Shown: positions 16,697 to 26,675, counted from the first letter of the stretch. The stretch: DNA of 64,000 nt from Nocardia asteroides (GCA_019930625.1 CP082844.1:2604001-2668000), one strand, 5' to 3'. Numbers and translations: made by a program. The notes: generated by a model not told the origin, from the sequence alone.

Positions 16697-16939
16697 GCCC
16701 CCGATCCTCACCCGCCCCACCGGCCCCTGTCGCGGTCCAGTCGACGGTTGCTGGTCGTCGTACCGGAGAAAGCTTCGCACCCTCGCTGGGCTTCGGCGGT
16801 GGCCGTCTCGGGAAGACATCGCACCGTTGCGGCGTTACACCCGGTCGCTGCCACCCGCGCCCGGCGGGAAGGGCCGGTAACCTGCGAGGTTGTCGGAGGG
16901 GTCGGGGAGAATGGCGGGGAATCTATCGGAGGAGGGACT

Positions 16940-18598
16940 GTGAACGACGGTCCGCTGATCGTGCAGAGTGACAAGACGCTGCTGTTGGAGGTCGACCACG
17001 AGGCGGCCGACGCGGCGCGGCAGGCGATCGCGCCGTTCGCCGAGCTGGAGCGGGCGCCGGAGCACGTCCACACGTATCGGGTGACGCCGCTGGCGCTGTG
17101 GAACGCGCGGGCGGCCGGGCACGATGCCGAGCAGGTCGTGGACGCGCTGGTCAGCTTCTCCCGCTACGCGGTGCCGCAGCCGTTGCTGGTCGACGTGGTG
17201 GACACCATGGCCCGCTACGGCAGATTGCAGCTTGTCAAGCACCCCGCGCACGGGTTGACGCTGGTCAGTCTGGATCGCGCGGTGCTGGAGGAGGTGCTCC
17301 GGCACAAGAAGATCGCCCCCATGCTCGGCGCGCGCATCGACGACGACACGGTGGTGGTGCACCCGTCCGAGCGCGGCCGGATCAAGCAGACGCTGCTGAA
17401 GATCGGCTGGCCCGCCGAGGACCTCGCGGGCTACGTCGACGGCGAGGCGCACGCGATCGAACTGGACTACGCGACCGACGGCTGGCATCTGCGCGACTAC
17501 CAGCAGATGGCCGCCGACTCGTTCTGGGCGGGCGGCTCCGGGGTGGTGGTGCTGCCCTGCGGCGCGGGCAAGACGATGGTCGGCGCCGCGGCGATGGCCA
17601 AGGCCAAGGCGACCACACTGATCCTGGTCACCAACACGGTGGCGGGCAGGCAGTGGCGGCGCGAGCTGCTCGCGCGCACCTCGCTCACCGAGGACGAGAT
17701 CGGCGAGTACTCCGGTGAACGCAAGGAGATCCGCCCGGTCACCATCGCCACCTACCAGGTGATCACGCGCCGCACCAAAGGCGAGTACAAGCACCTGGAA
17801 CTGTTCGACAGCCGCGACTGGGGTCTGGTCATCTACGACGAGGTGCACTTGCTGCCCGCCCCGGTCTTCCGGATGACGGCCGATCTCCAGTCCCGCCGCA
17901 GGCTCGGCCTGACCGCCACGCTGGTGCGCGAGGACGGGCGTGAGGGTGACGTGTTCTCGCTGATCGGCCCGAAGCGCTACGACGCGCCGTGGAAGGACAT
18001 CGAGGCCCAGGGGTGGATCGCCCCCGCCGAGTGCATCGAGGTGCGGGTGACGCTGACCGACGCCGAGCGGATGACCTACGCGACCGCCGAGCCGGAGGAG
18101 CGTTACAAGCTGTGCTCGACCGCCCACACCAAGATCGCGGTGGTCGAGTCGATCCTGGCCAAGCACCGCGACGCGCCGACCCTGGTCATCGGCGCCTACC
18201 TCGACCAGCTCGACGAACTCGGCGCCGCGCTCGACGCCCCGGTGATCCAGGGCTCGACGAAGACCAAGGAGCGCGAGGAACTCTTCGACGCGTTCCGTCG
18301 CGGCGAGATTCCGGTGCTTGTGGTGAGCAAGGTGGCGAACTTCTCCATCGATTTGCCGGAAGCGTCTGTCGCCGTGCAGGTCTCGGGTACCTTCGGCTCG
18401 CGGCAGGAGGAGGCGCAGCGTCTCGGGCGGCTGCTGCGTCCGAAACAGGACGGCGGCCAGGCCCATTTCTACTCGGTGGTCGCGCGCGACACCCTCGACG
18501 CCGAATACGCCGCCCATCGCCAGCGTTTTCTCGCCGAACAGGGGTATGCCTACCGCATCACGGATGCCGACGACTTGCTCGGCCCCGCCATCGGATAA
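16940..18598 (+). CDS. DNA repair helicase XPB (ERCC3 homologue)
   Basis: A superfamily 2 3'-5' helicase of 552 residues, the bacterial counterpart of eukaryotic XPB. A damage-recognition-like N-terminal domain (1-180) precedes the helicase core: Walker A PCGAGKT at 206-212, DEVH at 300-303, the XPB-specific RED motif at 330-332 (TATLVREDGRE), and motif VI QEEAQRLGRLLRP in the second lobe. It unwinds DNA and probably works in repair or transcription-coupled processes. The GTG at 16940 has a strong GGAGGAGGG site; the long in-frame extension upstream is not coding. Its usual neighbour, the helicase-associated protein, lies at 23141. Confidence 0.94.
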   Translation: MNDGPLIVQSDKTLLLEVDHEAADAARQAIAPFAELERAPEHVHTYRVTPLALWNARAAGHDAEQVVDALVSFSRYAVPQPLLVDVVDTMARYGRLQLVKHPAHGLTLVSLDRAVLEEVLRHKKIAPMLGARIDDDTVVVHPSERGRIKQTLLKIGWPAEDLAGYVDGEAHAIELDYATDGWHLRDYQQMAADSFWAGGSGVVVLPCGAGKTMVGAAAMAKAKATTLILVTNTVAGRQWRRELLARTSLTEDEIGEYSGERKEIRPVTIATYQVITRRTKGEYKHLELFDSRDWGLVIYDEVHLLPAPVFRMTADLQSRRRLGLTATLVREDGREGDVFSLIGPKRYDAPWKDIEAQGWIAPAECIEVRVTLTDAERMTYATAEPEERYKLCSTAHTKIAVVESILAKHRDAPTLVIGAYLDQLDELGAALDAPVIQGSTKTKEREELFDAFRRGEIPVLVVSKVANFSIDLPEASVAVQVSGTFGSRQEEAQRLGRLLRPKQDGGQAHFYSVVARDTLDAEYAAHRQRFLAEQGYAYRITDADDLLGPAIG

Positions 18599-18639
18599 GC
18601 GGAGGCAATTGCTCCGTAAGCTGTGCTAGGAATGAGGTC

Positions 18640-19311
18640 GTGCGACGCTTCGAATTCGCGGTGGACCGCGAGCACGCTCACGCGGTGAACGAAGTTTTCG
18701 CCGACCTTCGACGCCTACGTCTCATGGCGATCGCCGCCGCGGTGGTCGCGGCGAGCGGAACGGCGTTGCTGATCTGGCTGAACCATACCTGGGCGTATCT
18801 GCTTGCGGTCGCGTTCGCGCTCGGCGCGGTGACCGCACTGTGGGTAGCCCTGTGGACGCCGCGGCATTCCAGCATCGACAAGCTCTATGCGGACGGCGAG
18901 CTGGTTCCCGCGGTGGTCTCGGAGGCTCGTCCCTCCGGCGCGGTGGTGCTGCTCGCCCTGGTCGACGTGTCGACACCCGAGACCGATGAGCCCCGCTATG
19001 CGTTGGTGACCCGGAAGGTCCGTGCCCTTCCGGGTCACGAAGCCAAGGCAGGGGAGCGAGTGCCGTCGGTAGCTGTGCGTACCGATTGGGCGCCACGGCA
19101 GGTGGGTGAGCGCTGGCAATCGTTGAGCGCCATGCCGATCTCTTGGGGCACCACCGACGGTTCGGTCATCGCCCGCGCCCGCGCCGCGATCAGCGAAACC
19201 GAGTGGCGGCTGCTCGCCGACAATCTCGGGCTCGCCGAGAAGGTGCGCAACACCACCACGAAGCGGCTGCTGCTCGATCCGCAGCACTTGCCCGGCGACC
19301 TCGGCTCCTGA
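18640..19311 (+). CDS. Membrane protein, DUF3239-like
   Basis: A 223-residue protein with a short cytoplasmic N-terminus, two membrane helices (about 28-50 and 53-72), then a soluble domain of 150 residues with GELVPAVVSEARPSGAVVLLALVD. The pattern fits the DUF3239 family of mycolic-acid bacteria, recalled from memory; function unknown. The GTG at 18640 is seven bases after TAGGAA, suggesting a leaderless start. A longer in-frame extension overlapping the helicase gene is not credible. Confidence 0.65.
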   Translation: MRRFEFAVDREHAHAVNEVFADLRRLRLMAIAAAVVAASGTALLIWLNHTWAYLLAVAFALGAVTALWVALWTPRHSSIDKLYADGELVPAVVSEARPSGAVVLLALVDVSTPETDEPRYALVTRKVRALPGHEAKAGERVPSVAVRTDWAPRQVGERWQSLSAMPISWGTTDGSVIARARAAISETEWRLLADNLGLAEKVRNTTTKRLLLDPQHLPGDLGS

Positions 19312-19361
19312 ATCTGCCGCGGACGCACCGTTTCCGGTGCGCGTGCGCCTACACTCGAAAG

Positions 19362-20000
19362 ATGGTCCCAGCGTCCAATCTGCTGGCATTCGTCGCCGCC
19401 GCGGTCGTCATCATCGTTGTTCCCGGCCCTGGCGTGCTGTTCACCGTCGGTCGCGCGCTCACCCTCGGCCGGCGCGCGGCGTTGCTCTCGGTGCTCGGGC
19501 ACGCCGCCGGCGTCTACGCCGCCCTGGTCCTGGTCGCGATCGGGTTGGGGGCTCTGCTCACAACGTCGGCGCTCGCGCTCACCGCGGTCAAGTTCGCGGG
19601 TGCGCTGTATCTGATGTATTTGGGAATTCAGGCGATTCGCCAGCGCTCGGCGCTGCGCGCGGCGCTGGGCGCGACGGTCGAACCGACACCGAACGCACGG
19701 GTGCTGCGCCAGAGCGCGATCGTCGGGCTGACGAATCCCAAGGCGATCGTCTTCTTCTCGGCGGTGCTGCCGCACTTCGCCGATCCGGCCGCCGGTTCGC
19801 TGTCGTGGCAGTTCCTGCTGCTCGGCACAATCTTCCTCGCCATCGCCCTGGTCTCCGACAGCGCGTGGGCGCTGCTGGCCGCCTCGGCGAGGTCGTGGTT
19901 CGCCAGGTCCCCGCGCAGGCTGGAAGCGGTCGGCGGCGCGGGTGGGATGATGATCTTCGGTGTCGGCGCGTCGGTGGCGCTGACCGGCAGCGGCGACTGA
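19362..20000 (+). CDS. LysE-family translocator
   Basis: A 212-residue exporter with about six membrane helices. It has VVPGPGVLFTVGRALTLGRRAALLSVLGHAAG near the N-terminus, LYLMYLGIQAIR, and GLTNPKAIVFFSAVLPHF, the NPK signature. Unrelated in position to the other LysE gene at 16052 and on the opposite strand. Substrate unknown, probably an amino acid. TACACT ends 6 bases before the ATG, indicating a leaderless transcript. Confidence 0.85.
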   Translation: MVPASNLLAFVAAAVVIIVVPGPGVLFTVGRALTLGRRAALLSVLGHAAGVYAALVLVAIGLGALLTTSALALTAVKFAGALYLMYLGIQAIRQRSALRAALGATVEPTPNARVLRQSAIVGLTNPKAIVFFSAVLPHFADPAAGSLSWQFLLLGTIFLAIALVSDSAWALLAASARSWFARSPRRLEAVGGAGGMMIFGVGASVALTGSGD

Positions 20001-20069
20001 AGCCGTTACCATCACCGAGGCCGGTGCGCCGGTACCGGTATGAGGCGGGGTGTAGAGGGGTGGTCACTG

Positions 20070-21482
20070 GTGTCGAGGTTGTCCGGCCGGATGTACGCCG
20101 CGGTCGCGTGTGTGTGCGTCGCGGTGCCTTTGTCGCCCGCGCACGCCGATCCGCCCGCGGACCCGCTGGTCGGCGCGCCGGGCCTGGGTGATCCGTACTA
20201 CCCGCTGGACGGCAACGGCGGCTACGACGTCCAGCACTACGAGGTCGGCATCGACTACGACCCGCCGAGCCGTCAGCTCACCGGCACCACCACGATCACG
20301 GCCGCGGCCACCCAGGCCCTGCGCGTGTTCAACCTCGACTTCGCGGGGCCGGAGGTGCGCATGGTGTCGGTGAACCGGCTCCCCGCCGGATTCGACCGCA
20401 ACGGCGAGCACGAGTTGACCGTGACGCCGATGCTCCCGCTGCTGCCCGGTCTTCCGTTCACCGTCACCGTCGACTACGCGGGCCCCGCGATGAACACCGA
20501 AGGCCAGGGGTGGACCTTCGCTCCCAGCGGCGGCGCGTTCGTCGCGGGTGAACCGCACTCGGCGACCAGTTGGTACCCGCTCAACGACACCCCGCTGGAC
20601 AAGGCCACGTTCACGCTGAACGCCACCGTCCCCGCCGAGTGGGAGGTGGTCTCCAATGGTGTGCGAACCGAGAACGAGGTGCGCGGCGACAAGCGGAAGG
20701 TCCGCTGGGCCAACGCCGAGCCGGTGCTGGGGTACCTGACCACCGTGGCGATCGACAAATTCGGCTATCTCGAACAGCGCCGGGCCGACGGCACGCCGCT
20801 GATCAGCGCGTTCGCGCCCAACGCGGGGGCGCGCCAGCGCGAGATCGAGCAGCGGCTGCCGGAGATCCTCGACTTCTCCGAGCAGCTCTACGGCCCTTAC
20901 CCGTTCGACGCCGCGGGCGGCATCTACTTGGACGCCGATATCTCCTTCTCGTTGGAGACCCAGACCCGCCCGCTCTACGCACCGTGGACCGATCTGCAGA
21001 CCGTCGTGCACGAGATCGCGCATCAGTGGTGGGGCAACTGGGTTTCGGTGCGTCAGTGGTCGGACATCTGCCTGAACGAGTGCTTCGCCAGCTATACCGC
21101 CGATTACCTGTGGCCGGAGCGGATGGAGGGCAAGAACGTCGACGACGACTACCGCGAGACCATCCGGAAGTACCGCGACAGCGAGCGGTTCTGGCAGATA
21201 CCGCTGGAGAATCCCGGCGCCGGAAACGAGTTCACCTCCGTCTATTACCGCGGCCCGCTGTTCCTGCACGCGCTGCGCAAGCAGATCGGCGACGAGGTGT
21301 TCTTCGTGGCCGTCCGGGACTTCCTCGCCGCGCACTCCTACGGCAACGCATCGATGCCGGAGTTCCGCGCGTTCGTGCAGTCCAGGTCGCCTGGCGACCT
21401 CACGGGGTTCTTCCACGCGTGGCTGAACACCACCGCGCCGCCGCCGGAGGAGTACCTGTTCCCGGGCGTCCTGCGGAGCTGA
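20070..21482 (+). CDS. Secreted M1-family metallopeptidase
   Basis: About 470 residues. A signal peptide ends AHADPP near residue 27, an N-terminal beta-sandwich follows, then the zinc site HEIAHQWWGN (His314, Glu315, His318) with the third ligand Glu337 in LNECFASY, 18 residues later, as in gluzincins. The aminopeptidase exopeptidase motif, usually GxMEN, reads SLETQTRP here, so amino-terminal specificity is less certain. The start is probably GTG at 20070, after AGAGGGG; an in-frame ATG at 20040 would add ten residues. The protein lacks the long C-terminal helical domain of large M1 enzymes. Confidence 0.85.
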   Translation: MSRLSGRMYAAVACVCVAVPLSPAHADPPADPLVGAPGLGDPYYPLDGNGGYDVQHYEVGIDYDPPSRQLTGTTTITAAATQALRVFNLDFAGPEVRMVSVNRLPAGFDRNGEHELTVTPMLPLLPGLPFTVTVDYAGPAMNTEGQGWTFAPSGGAFVAGEPHSATSWYPLNDTPLDKATFTLNATVPAEWEVVSNGVRTENEVRGDKRKVRWANAEPVLGYLTTVAIDKFGYLEQRRADGTPLISAFAPNAGARQREIEQRLPEILDFSEQLYGPYPFDAAGGIYLDADISFSLETQTRPLYAPWTDLQTVVHEIAHQWWGNWVSVRQWSDICLNECFASYTADYLWPERMEGKNVDDDYRETIRKYRDSERFWQIPLENPGAGNEFTSVYYRGPLFLHALRKQIGDEVFFVAVRDFLAAHSYGNASMPEFRAFVQSRSPGDLTGFFHAWLNTTAPPPEEYLFPGVLRS

Positions 21483-21486
21483 ATCG

Positions 21487-22317
21487 TCAGTCGTCCTCTA
21501 CGTGCTCTCCGGCCTTCGCCACCCTGCGTTCGGCTCGCTCCAGCTGGCGTTGCGCGGCGTGCAGTTCGTCCTTGGCCGACCGCTCGGCCGACTTGCGGAA
21601 CTGCCGCTGTTGTTCGGCGTGCGCGAGTTCGTCGCGCAGCGCGCCGACGCGCTCTTCGGCGCCGGACAGTTCCTCGGTCGCCTCCTCGAGCGCGGACCGT
21701 GCCGAGTCTCTCGCCGCGCGGGCTGATTCGAGCGCGTCCCGGGCGTCCGCCAGCTCGCGGCGCGCGCTGTCGTCCGGCTTCCGCCGGGACGCCGCTCGCC
21801 CGCGCGGCGCGGCCGGTTCGGGGACCGCGAGCAGACCAGGCCCGCTCGGTCCGAAGCCTTCGTAGCTCGCCGCCGTGGCGAGCGTTCCCGTGCGCAGTCG
21901 CTCGGCCGCCTCGGGGTCGGCGAGCGCCGCCGTCAACGTCTGGCCGACCTCCCGCACGACGCCCTCGCCGACCGGATGCCCGTGTTCGGCGGCCAGCGCG
22001 CCCGCCTTCTTGGCCAGCGCGTTGACCAGCTGCTGCCGCTGCGCGGTCAGGTCGCGCAGCTGTTCGGCCGAGAGTTCCCGCTGAGCGGCGGCCAAGGCCG
22101 CGCCGAGCCGCAGCAAGGCCGCCACGTCCTCGGGCGCCACGCGGGCCAGCAGGTTGGCCGCCCACGCGGTCAGGGTGGGTTTGCGCAGCTTGCCGATCGC
22201 GGTGGCGAGTTGCTTGTCGCCCGCCTGCTGAGCCTCGGCCGCCCGGGCGGTGCGCGCCGCGACGAACTGCGCGGGCGTCAGCCCGTACAGGTCGTGTGCG
22301 ACGTCCTCGACCGTCAT
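21487..22317 (-). CDS. Coiled-coil protein of unknown function
   Basis: A 276-residue protein. The N-terminal half (about 1-140) is a helical domain containing LYGLTPAQFVAARTARA and KLRKPTLTAWAANLLAR, seen in actinobacterial proteins of unknown role. The C-terminal third is a long alternating Glu/Arg/Ala helix starting near residue 180 and very likely a coiled coil. No signal peptide or membrane helix. TACGCT ends 8 bases before the ATG on the minus strand, indicating a leaderless message. It converges with the M1 peptidase. Confidence 0.7.
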   Translation of the reverse strand: MTVEDVAHDLYGLTPAQFVAARTARAAEAQQAGDKQLATAIGKLRKPTLTAWAANLLARVAPEDVAALLRLGAALAAAQRELSAEQLRDLTAQRQQLVNALAKKAGALAAEHGHPVGEGVVREVGQTLTAALADPEAAERLRTGTLATAASYEGFGPSGPGLLAVPEPAAPRGRAASRRKPDDSARRELADARDALESARAARDSARSALEEATEELSGAEERVGALRDELAHAEQQRQFRKSAERSAKDELHAAQRQLERAERRVAKAGEHVEDD

Positions 22318-22372
22318 ATCGATCAAGCGTAACGACCCGGTCTCGGACGACGACACACTCCGCATACCGGAC

Positions 22373-22501
22373 ATGAGTCCAGTTGCACAGAAGATGCGAA
22401 AGGCGTTGCTAGTGAATTACTCTGCGTTCCTGTTGCTCGGTCGTCTGCTTCCCAGCATTCTCGGTTTCACGCTCATGGGGCTCTACGGAACGCACATGTA
22501 G
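22373..22501 (+). CDS. Possible small membrane protein (42 aa)
   Basis: A short frame beginning MSPVAQKMRKALL encodes a basic N-terminus followed by one hydrophobic segment (about 14-38, LLGRLLPSILGFTLMG). It lies divergent from the coiled-coil gene in otherwise empty DNA. Base composition is clearly lower in GC than the surroundings. The start is uncertain: the ATG at 22373 has no ribosome site, whereas a GTG at 22409 follows AAAGG. No family recognised. Confidence 0.4.
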   Translation: MSPVAQKMRKALLVNYSAFLLLGRLLPSILGFTLMGLYGTHM

Positions 22502-22609
22502 TACGCGGCCGCTCGGGTCACTCGGCGGTCTGATGCGGCCGCTCTGGTCGGGCGGGTATCCTCACCGCGTTCACGACCCCGTGGACGTGTTCGGTAGAGA
22601 GGTTTTCAG

Positions 22610-23140
22610 GTGAAGGTTCCAGGAGCGAGGCTGCTGGCACGAATTGTGCTCGCCCTCGTCGCGGTGGCCGCCGTGGTGGTCACGGTGGCCGGCTGTTCGT
22701 TGATCGGAGACGCGGGGAAGTCGGACACCGCCAAGGCAAAGGTCGGCGACTGCATCAACGTCATCGAGGGCTCGTCGGTCGATTCCAAGACCGAGCCGGT
22801 CGACTGCTCGTCGGACAAGGCCGTCTACAAGGTCGCGCAGTCCTACGACACGAAGACCGATTGCGCCGCCGACTACACCTCCTACGAGGAGACTCTGGGC
22901 GGCGGTACCACCGCGTTCCTGTGCCTGGCGCCGAACTTCAAGGAAGGCAGCTGCTACAACGAGAGCAGCACGACCGGATACAAGCACGTCGACTGTGGCT
23001 CCGCTGACGCCACGTTCAAGGTGCTGAAGCGGATCGACGGCCAGGCCGACGAATTGCTGTGCGGCACCGACGCCGACGGCTTCCGCCTCATCGAAACCGA
23101 CCCCAAGGTCACCTTCTGCACGGGCAAGCCGAAGAGCTGA
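22610..23140 (+). CDS. Lipoprotein, LppU/SCO3897-like
   Basis: A 176-residue secreted lipoprotein. The signal peptide ends in the lipobox TVAGC with the lipidated Cys29. The mature part begins with a spacer and then VGDCINV, followed by five further cysteines (VDCSSDKA, KTDCAAD, LCLAPN, GSCYNES, VDCGSADATFKV), consistent with two to three disulfides outside the membrane. The repeated VDC.SxxAxYKV pattern suggests two related halves. Function unknown. GTG at 22610 follows AGAGAGG. It converges with the large helicase-associated gene, with no space between them. Confidence 0.75.
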   Translation: MKVPGARLLARIVLALVAVAAVVVTVAGCSLIGDAGKSDTAKAKVGDCINVIEGSSVDSKTEPVDCSSDKAVYKVAQSYDTKTDCAADYTSYEETLGGGTTAFLCLAPNFKEGSCYNESSTTGYKHVDCGSADATFKVLKRIDGQADELLCGTDADGFRLIETDPKVTFCTGKPKS

Positions 23141-25435
23141 TCATTCCAGCAGGGCGACCGACGCGATCCGGTGCAGCGTGAAGTGCCGGACCGCGCCGGT
23201 GACCGGATCCAGCGCGTCCAGTTGCCCGTTGCCCACCTTCAACGGCTCCACTACCCGCTGCGTGGCGACCCCTTGGGCGTCGACGTAGCCGATGTTCACC
23301 GACCGCCGCACTCGCGCCGCCAGCTGGAGCAGGGCGAGTGTGGCGGCGGTATTGGTCCGCGTGCCGTCCGGGCGCACCGCGTGCGCGGAGCGGGCGCTGG
23401 CGGCACGTTCGCCCGCGCGAAGCTCGGTGACGAGCGATTCGAGCTGTTCGGTGCTCGGCGGTGTCGGCCGATACGGCTGCCGCGCCGCGGGCCGTACCGA
23501 GATTCGCGCGCCACGCGGACGCAGATCGACGATCGCGCCGGCCGAGTCCTCACCCGCGGGCGCGAAACCGGCCGCGCGCAACTGCTCGAGCAGTTCGGCC
23601 AGCGGCGCCTGGGCGATCGCGACAGTCGGTGCGATCGACCGCAGCGCCAAGGTGCTCGCCACCGGTGCGGACAGCACCTGTGCCAGCAGTGCCGGGTCGT
23701 CGCTGCGGATGAACGACTGCGCCATGCCCGCGCGCAACTGACCGTGCCGCCGAGCCACGTCATCGATCAGATAGGTCAGCGCCTGCGGGATCGGCGTCCG
23801 GGAATGCCCGGTGAACAGCGCGTGTAGTTCGGCGGCGGTCGAACCGGCGTCCAAGGCGCGCCGCACCGAGGACTCGCCGATCCGGTACACCGTTGCCGCG
23901 CCCGCGGATTCGACGTCGGCGACCAAGGCGATGCGGCGCTGGAGATCCGCTGTCAGGGGACCGGGGGCGATCACCGTCAGATCCGCTTGGACCAGCACGT
24001 GATCCACCGGTGCGGGCAGTGCCGCCTCCATCGCCGCTTCGGCGTCGGCCACGCTGGTCGGCGCCGCGTGCAGCAGCGCCCGCGCCGCCGAGCCGAGCGC
24101 GCCGCGGCCGACGAACCCGAGCGCCGCCGCCTCGGCCAGGGTCTGCTCGACCACCTCCGGCCGGAAGCTCCTGCGCCTGCGCGGCTGCCGCCAGGCCAGC
24201 ACCCGGCCGATGTCCGCCGGGTCCAGCGCCGTGCCGGACGGATATTCCGCGAGCACGCCGAGGATCGCGCGCCGGTCGCGTGGCGCGTGCGGGGTGCGCA
24301 GCTCCAGCGACAACGCCGCCAGCGGCTTGTCGTTGGCGTCGCGCATGCCGATCATCCACGGCATCCGATCCAGATCCAGCCAGGTCAGCGCGAGCGTGGC
24401 CCAGCGCCGCGCGGGCGGCGATTCCAGCCAGGAGTCGACGAGGGGAGTCGGCGCCCAGAAGTCATCGGCCGAATCGAAGTCCGGTGGAGGTTCCGGCAAA
24501 CCTTTCTCGAGCAATTTCGCGGCCGCCAGCAGTTCGGCCAGCAAACCCGCACGCGGCTCGTCGACACCGGCCTGCTTGGCGATGCGGCGCAGCTCCCGCA
24601 CGCCCAGACCACCCGCACGCAAGGCGGGAGCGGGCGCTTGGCCGAGCACCTCGAGCACGGCGGCGCAGTGCCGCAGCAGCTCGCCGACCTCGCCCGCCGC
24701 GACCGCGTTTACGTCGGCGGGGGTCTGTTTGGCGGCCTCCGGTTGCGGCGGTGTCAGCGCATGCGGGTGGGTGACCGGTTCCCGGCGCAGCACCTGGCCG
24801 ACGGTAACGGGAAGTTCGACGGTCTCGTCATCGATCCAGTGCAGCAGCCTGCGCGCCAGCAGCCGCTGGATCGGTCGATCGGCCGGAGTGCCGGGTGCGG
24901 CGTCCTTGGTGCGGCCGCGCGGGCCCGTCGCGGCCAGCTTGTCCAGCAGGGCCCGCTCGGCGGGCGCGAGCTCGGGCAGCGCCGCGATCACCTCGGGTTC
25001 GGTGAGAGCGTCGGGCATGTCGGTCGCGGTGCCGATCGGCCACGGCAACGCCTCGGCGGCCGCCGGGATCAGATGCAGCCCCTGCTCGGCGTCGAGCCAG
25101 ACCAGCGCACGAGCGGTGAGCCGTTCCAGCGCGTCATCGATGGCGGCCGACGTCGCCCGTTCGCTCAATTGCACATGCAGTTCGGTGCGGCTGAGCGGGC
25201 CGGTGTCCGTGCGCGTCACCCCGTGCACCGCAAGCGTTTCCACCAGGGCGAATTCGAGGGTGTTCAGGTCCTCCGTGGCGCGCAGCACCGACGCGCGCTG
25301 CTCGATACGCGCGGCGAGCACCGCCATCGAGGAGGGCAGCGGCACGGCCAGGTCCGGCCGAAGCTGCAGCAGCGTCACGAGCTGGGCATCACTGCGGGCG
25401 CCGAGCCATCCGGCCAGGGAATCGGTCACGGTCAT
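23141..25435 (-). CDS. Helicase-associated protein with C-terminal WYL-like segment
   Basis: A 764-residue protein syntenic with M. tuberculosis Rv0862c. A winged-helix-rich region (about 1-330) precedes a helicase C-terminal-like domain (about 380-620) without Walker A or DExH motifs, so it is probably not an ATPase itself but a partner of XPB. The last 110 residues contain RRSVNIGYVDAQGVATQRVVEPLKV and FTLHRIASVALL, the profile of a WYL ligand/nucleic-acid sensing domain. Start at 25435 (MTVTDSLAGWL) is chosen over an arginine-rich extension. It is separated from the XPB gene by five unrelated genes. Confidence 0.8.
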   Translation of the reverse strand: MTVTDSLAGWLGARSDAQLVTLLQLRPDLAVPLPSSMAVLAARIEQRASVLRATEDLNTLEFALVETLAVHGVTRTDTGPLSRTELHVQLSERATSAAIDDALERLTARALVWLDAEQGLHLIPAAAEALPWPIGTATDMPDALTEPEVIAALPELAPAERALLDKLAATGPRGRTKDAAPGTPADRPIQRLLARRLLHWIDDETVELPVTVGQVLRREPVTHPHALTPPQPEAAKQTPADVNAVAAGEVGELLRHCAAVLEVLGQAPAPALRAGGLGVRELRRIAKQAGVDEPRAGLLAELLAAAKLLEKGLPEPPPDFDSADDFWAPTPLVDSWLESPPARRWATLALTWLDLDRMPWMIGMRDANDKPLAALSLELRTPHAPRDRRAILGVLAEYPSGTALDPADIGRVLAWRQPRRRRSFRPEVVEQTLAEAAALGFVGRGALGSAARALLHAAPTSVADAEAAMEAALPAPVDHVLVQADLTVIAPGPLTADLQRRIALVADVESAGAATVYRIGESSVRRALDAGSTAAELHALFTGHSRTPIPQALTYLIDDVARRHGQLRAGMAQSFIRSDDPALLAQVLSAPVASTLALRSIAPTVAIAQAPLAELLEQLRAAGFAPAGEDSAGAIVDLRPRGARISVRPAARQPYRPTPPSTEQLESLVTELRAGERAASARSAHAVRPDGTRTNTAATLALLQLAARVRRSVNIGYVDAQGVATQRVVEPLKVGNGQLDALDPVTGAVRHFTLHRIASVALLE

Positions 25436-25553
25436 CCTGTCCAGCCTACGATGACAACGCCCGGCGATCCGATCCGTCACGCGACAGCCCATGGTCGGGG
25501 TACGGCCTCGATGCCCCCAGAGGTGGGGGAAGCGGGCGGGTTAGCATGGGGCC

Positions 25554-25742
25554 GTGGTGAACAAATCGAAGAAATCCTACGTCGACAACGGCTGGCCGAA
25601 GATTGCCGACGGTGACCACGCGGTCACCGAGCTCTCGTCGGCCCGTTCCGGTGGCCTCTCGCCCTATGGCGAGGACACCGAGTTCCCGGTCCCCGCGGAG
25701 CAGTTGCCCTACATGCACCCGAACACGGTGATCAACCGCTGA
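25554..25742 (+). CDS. Small conserved protein (Rv0863-like)
   Basis: A 62-residue soluble protein beginning [14 protein letters not shown] and ending [11 protein letters not shown]. No domain known; position matches M. tuberculosis Rv0863, between the helicase-associated gene and rpfA. Two GTG codons are in tandem at 25554 and 25557. TAGCAT ends 6 bases before the first, so a leaderless start at 25554 is likely. Confidence 0.7.
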   Translation: MVNKSKKSYVDNGWPKIADGDHAVTELSSARSGGLSPYGEDTEFPVPAEQLPYMHPNTVINR

Positions 25743-25770
25743 GCCCGCGACCGGAACGTTCTCGGCAACG

Positions 25771-25810
25771 AAGACGGGCCCCGCATCCTCGAGGATGCGG
25801 GGCCCGTCTT
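25771..25810. terminator. Perfect 40-bp palindromic terminator
   Basis: Arms of 18 bases beginning AAGACGGGCCCCG and ending CGGGGCCCGTCTT flank a TCGA centre, with no mismatch. It sits between the convergent Rv0863-like and rpf genes, and each strand gives a stem followed by TT, fitting a bidirectional intrinsic terminator. Confidence 0.85.
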
Positions 25811-25825
25811 GACGATAGGTGGCGA

Positions 25826-26625
<800 letters not shown>

Positions 26626-26647
26626 GTACGACGAACCGCGGGAAAAA

Positions 26648-26675
26648 TCACTATTTGGTAACCGGCGTGTACCAA
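26648..26675 (-). promoter_or_regulatory. Promoter and dyad upstream of the rpf leader
   Basis: On the minus strand, TTGGTA (26675-26670) and TAGTGA (26653-26648) are 16 bases apart and could be -35 and -10. The -35 is one arm of an inverted repeat TTGGTA-N9-TACCAA (26655-26675), so a regulator bound there would compete with RNA polymerase. Confidence 0.45.

Noticed and set aside
16835..18517. Minus-strand open frame of 560 codons inside the XPB helicase gene
   Set aside because: Composition-driven shadow; every helicase motif is on the plus strand.
25771..25810. 40-bp perfect palindrome considered as a mobile-element end or attachment site
   Set aside because: Single copy, located exactly between convergent stops, with the form of a bidirectional terminator.
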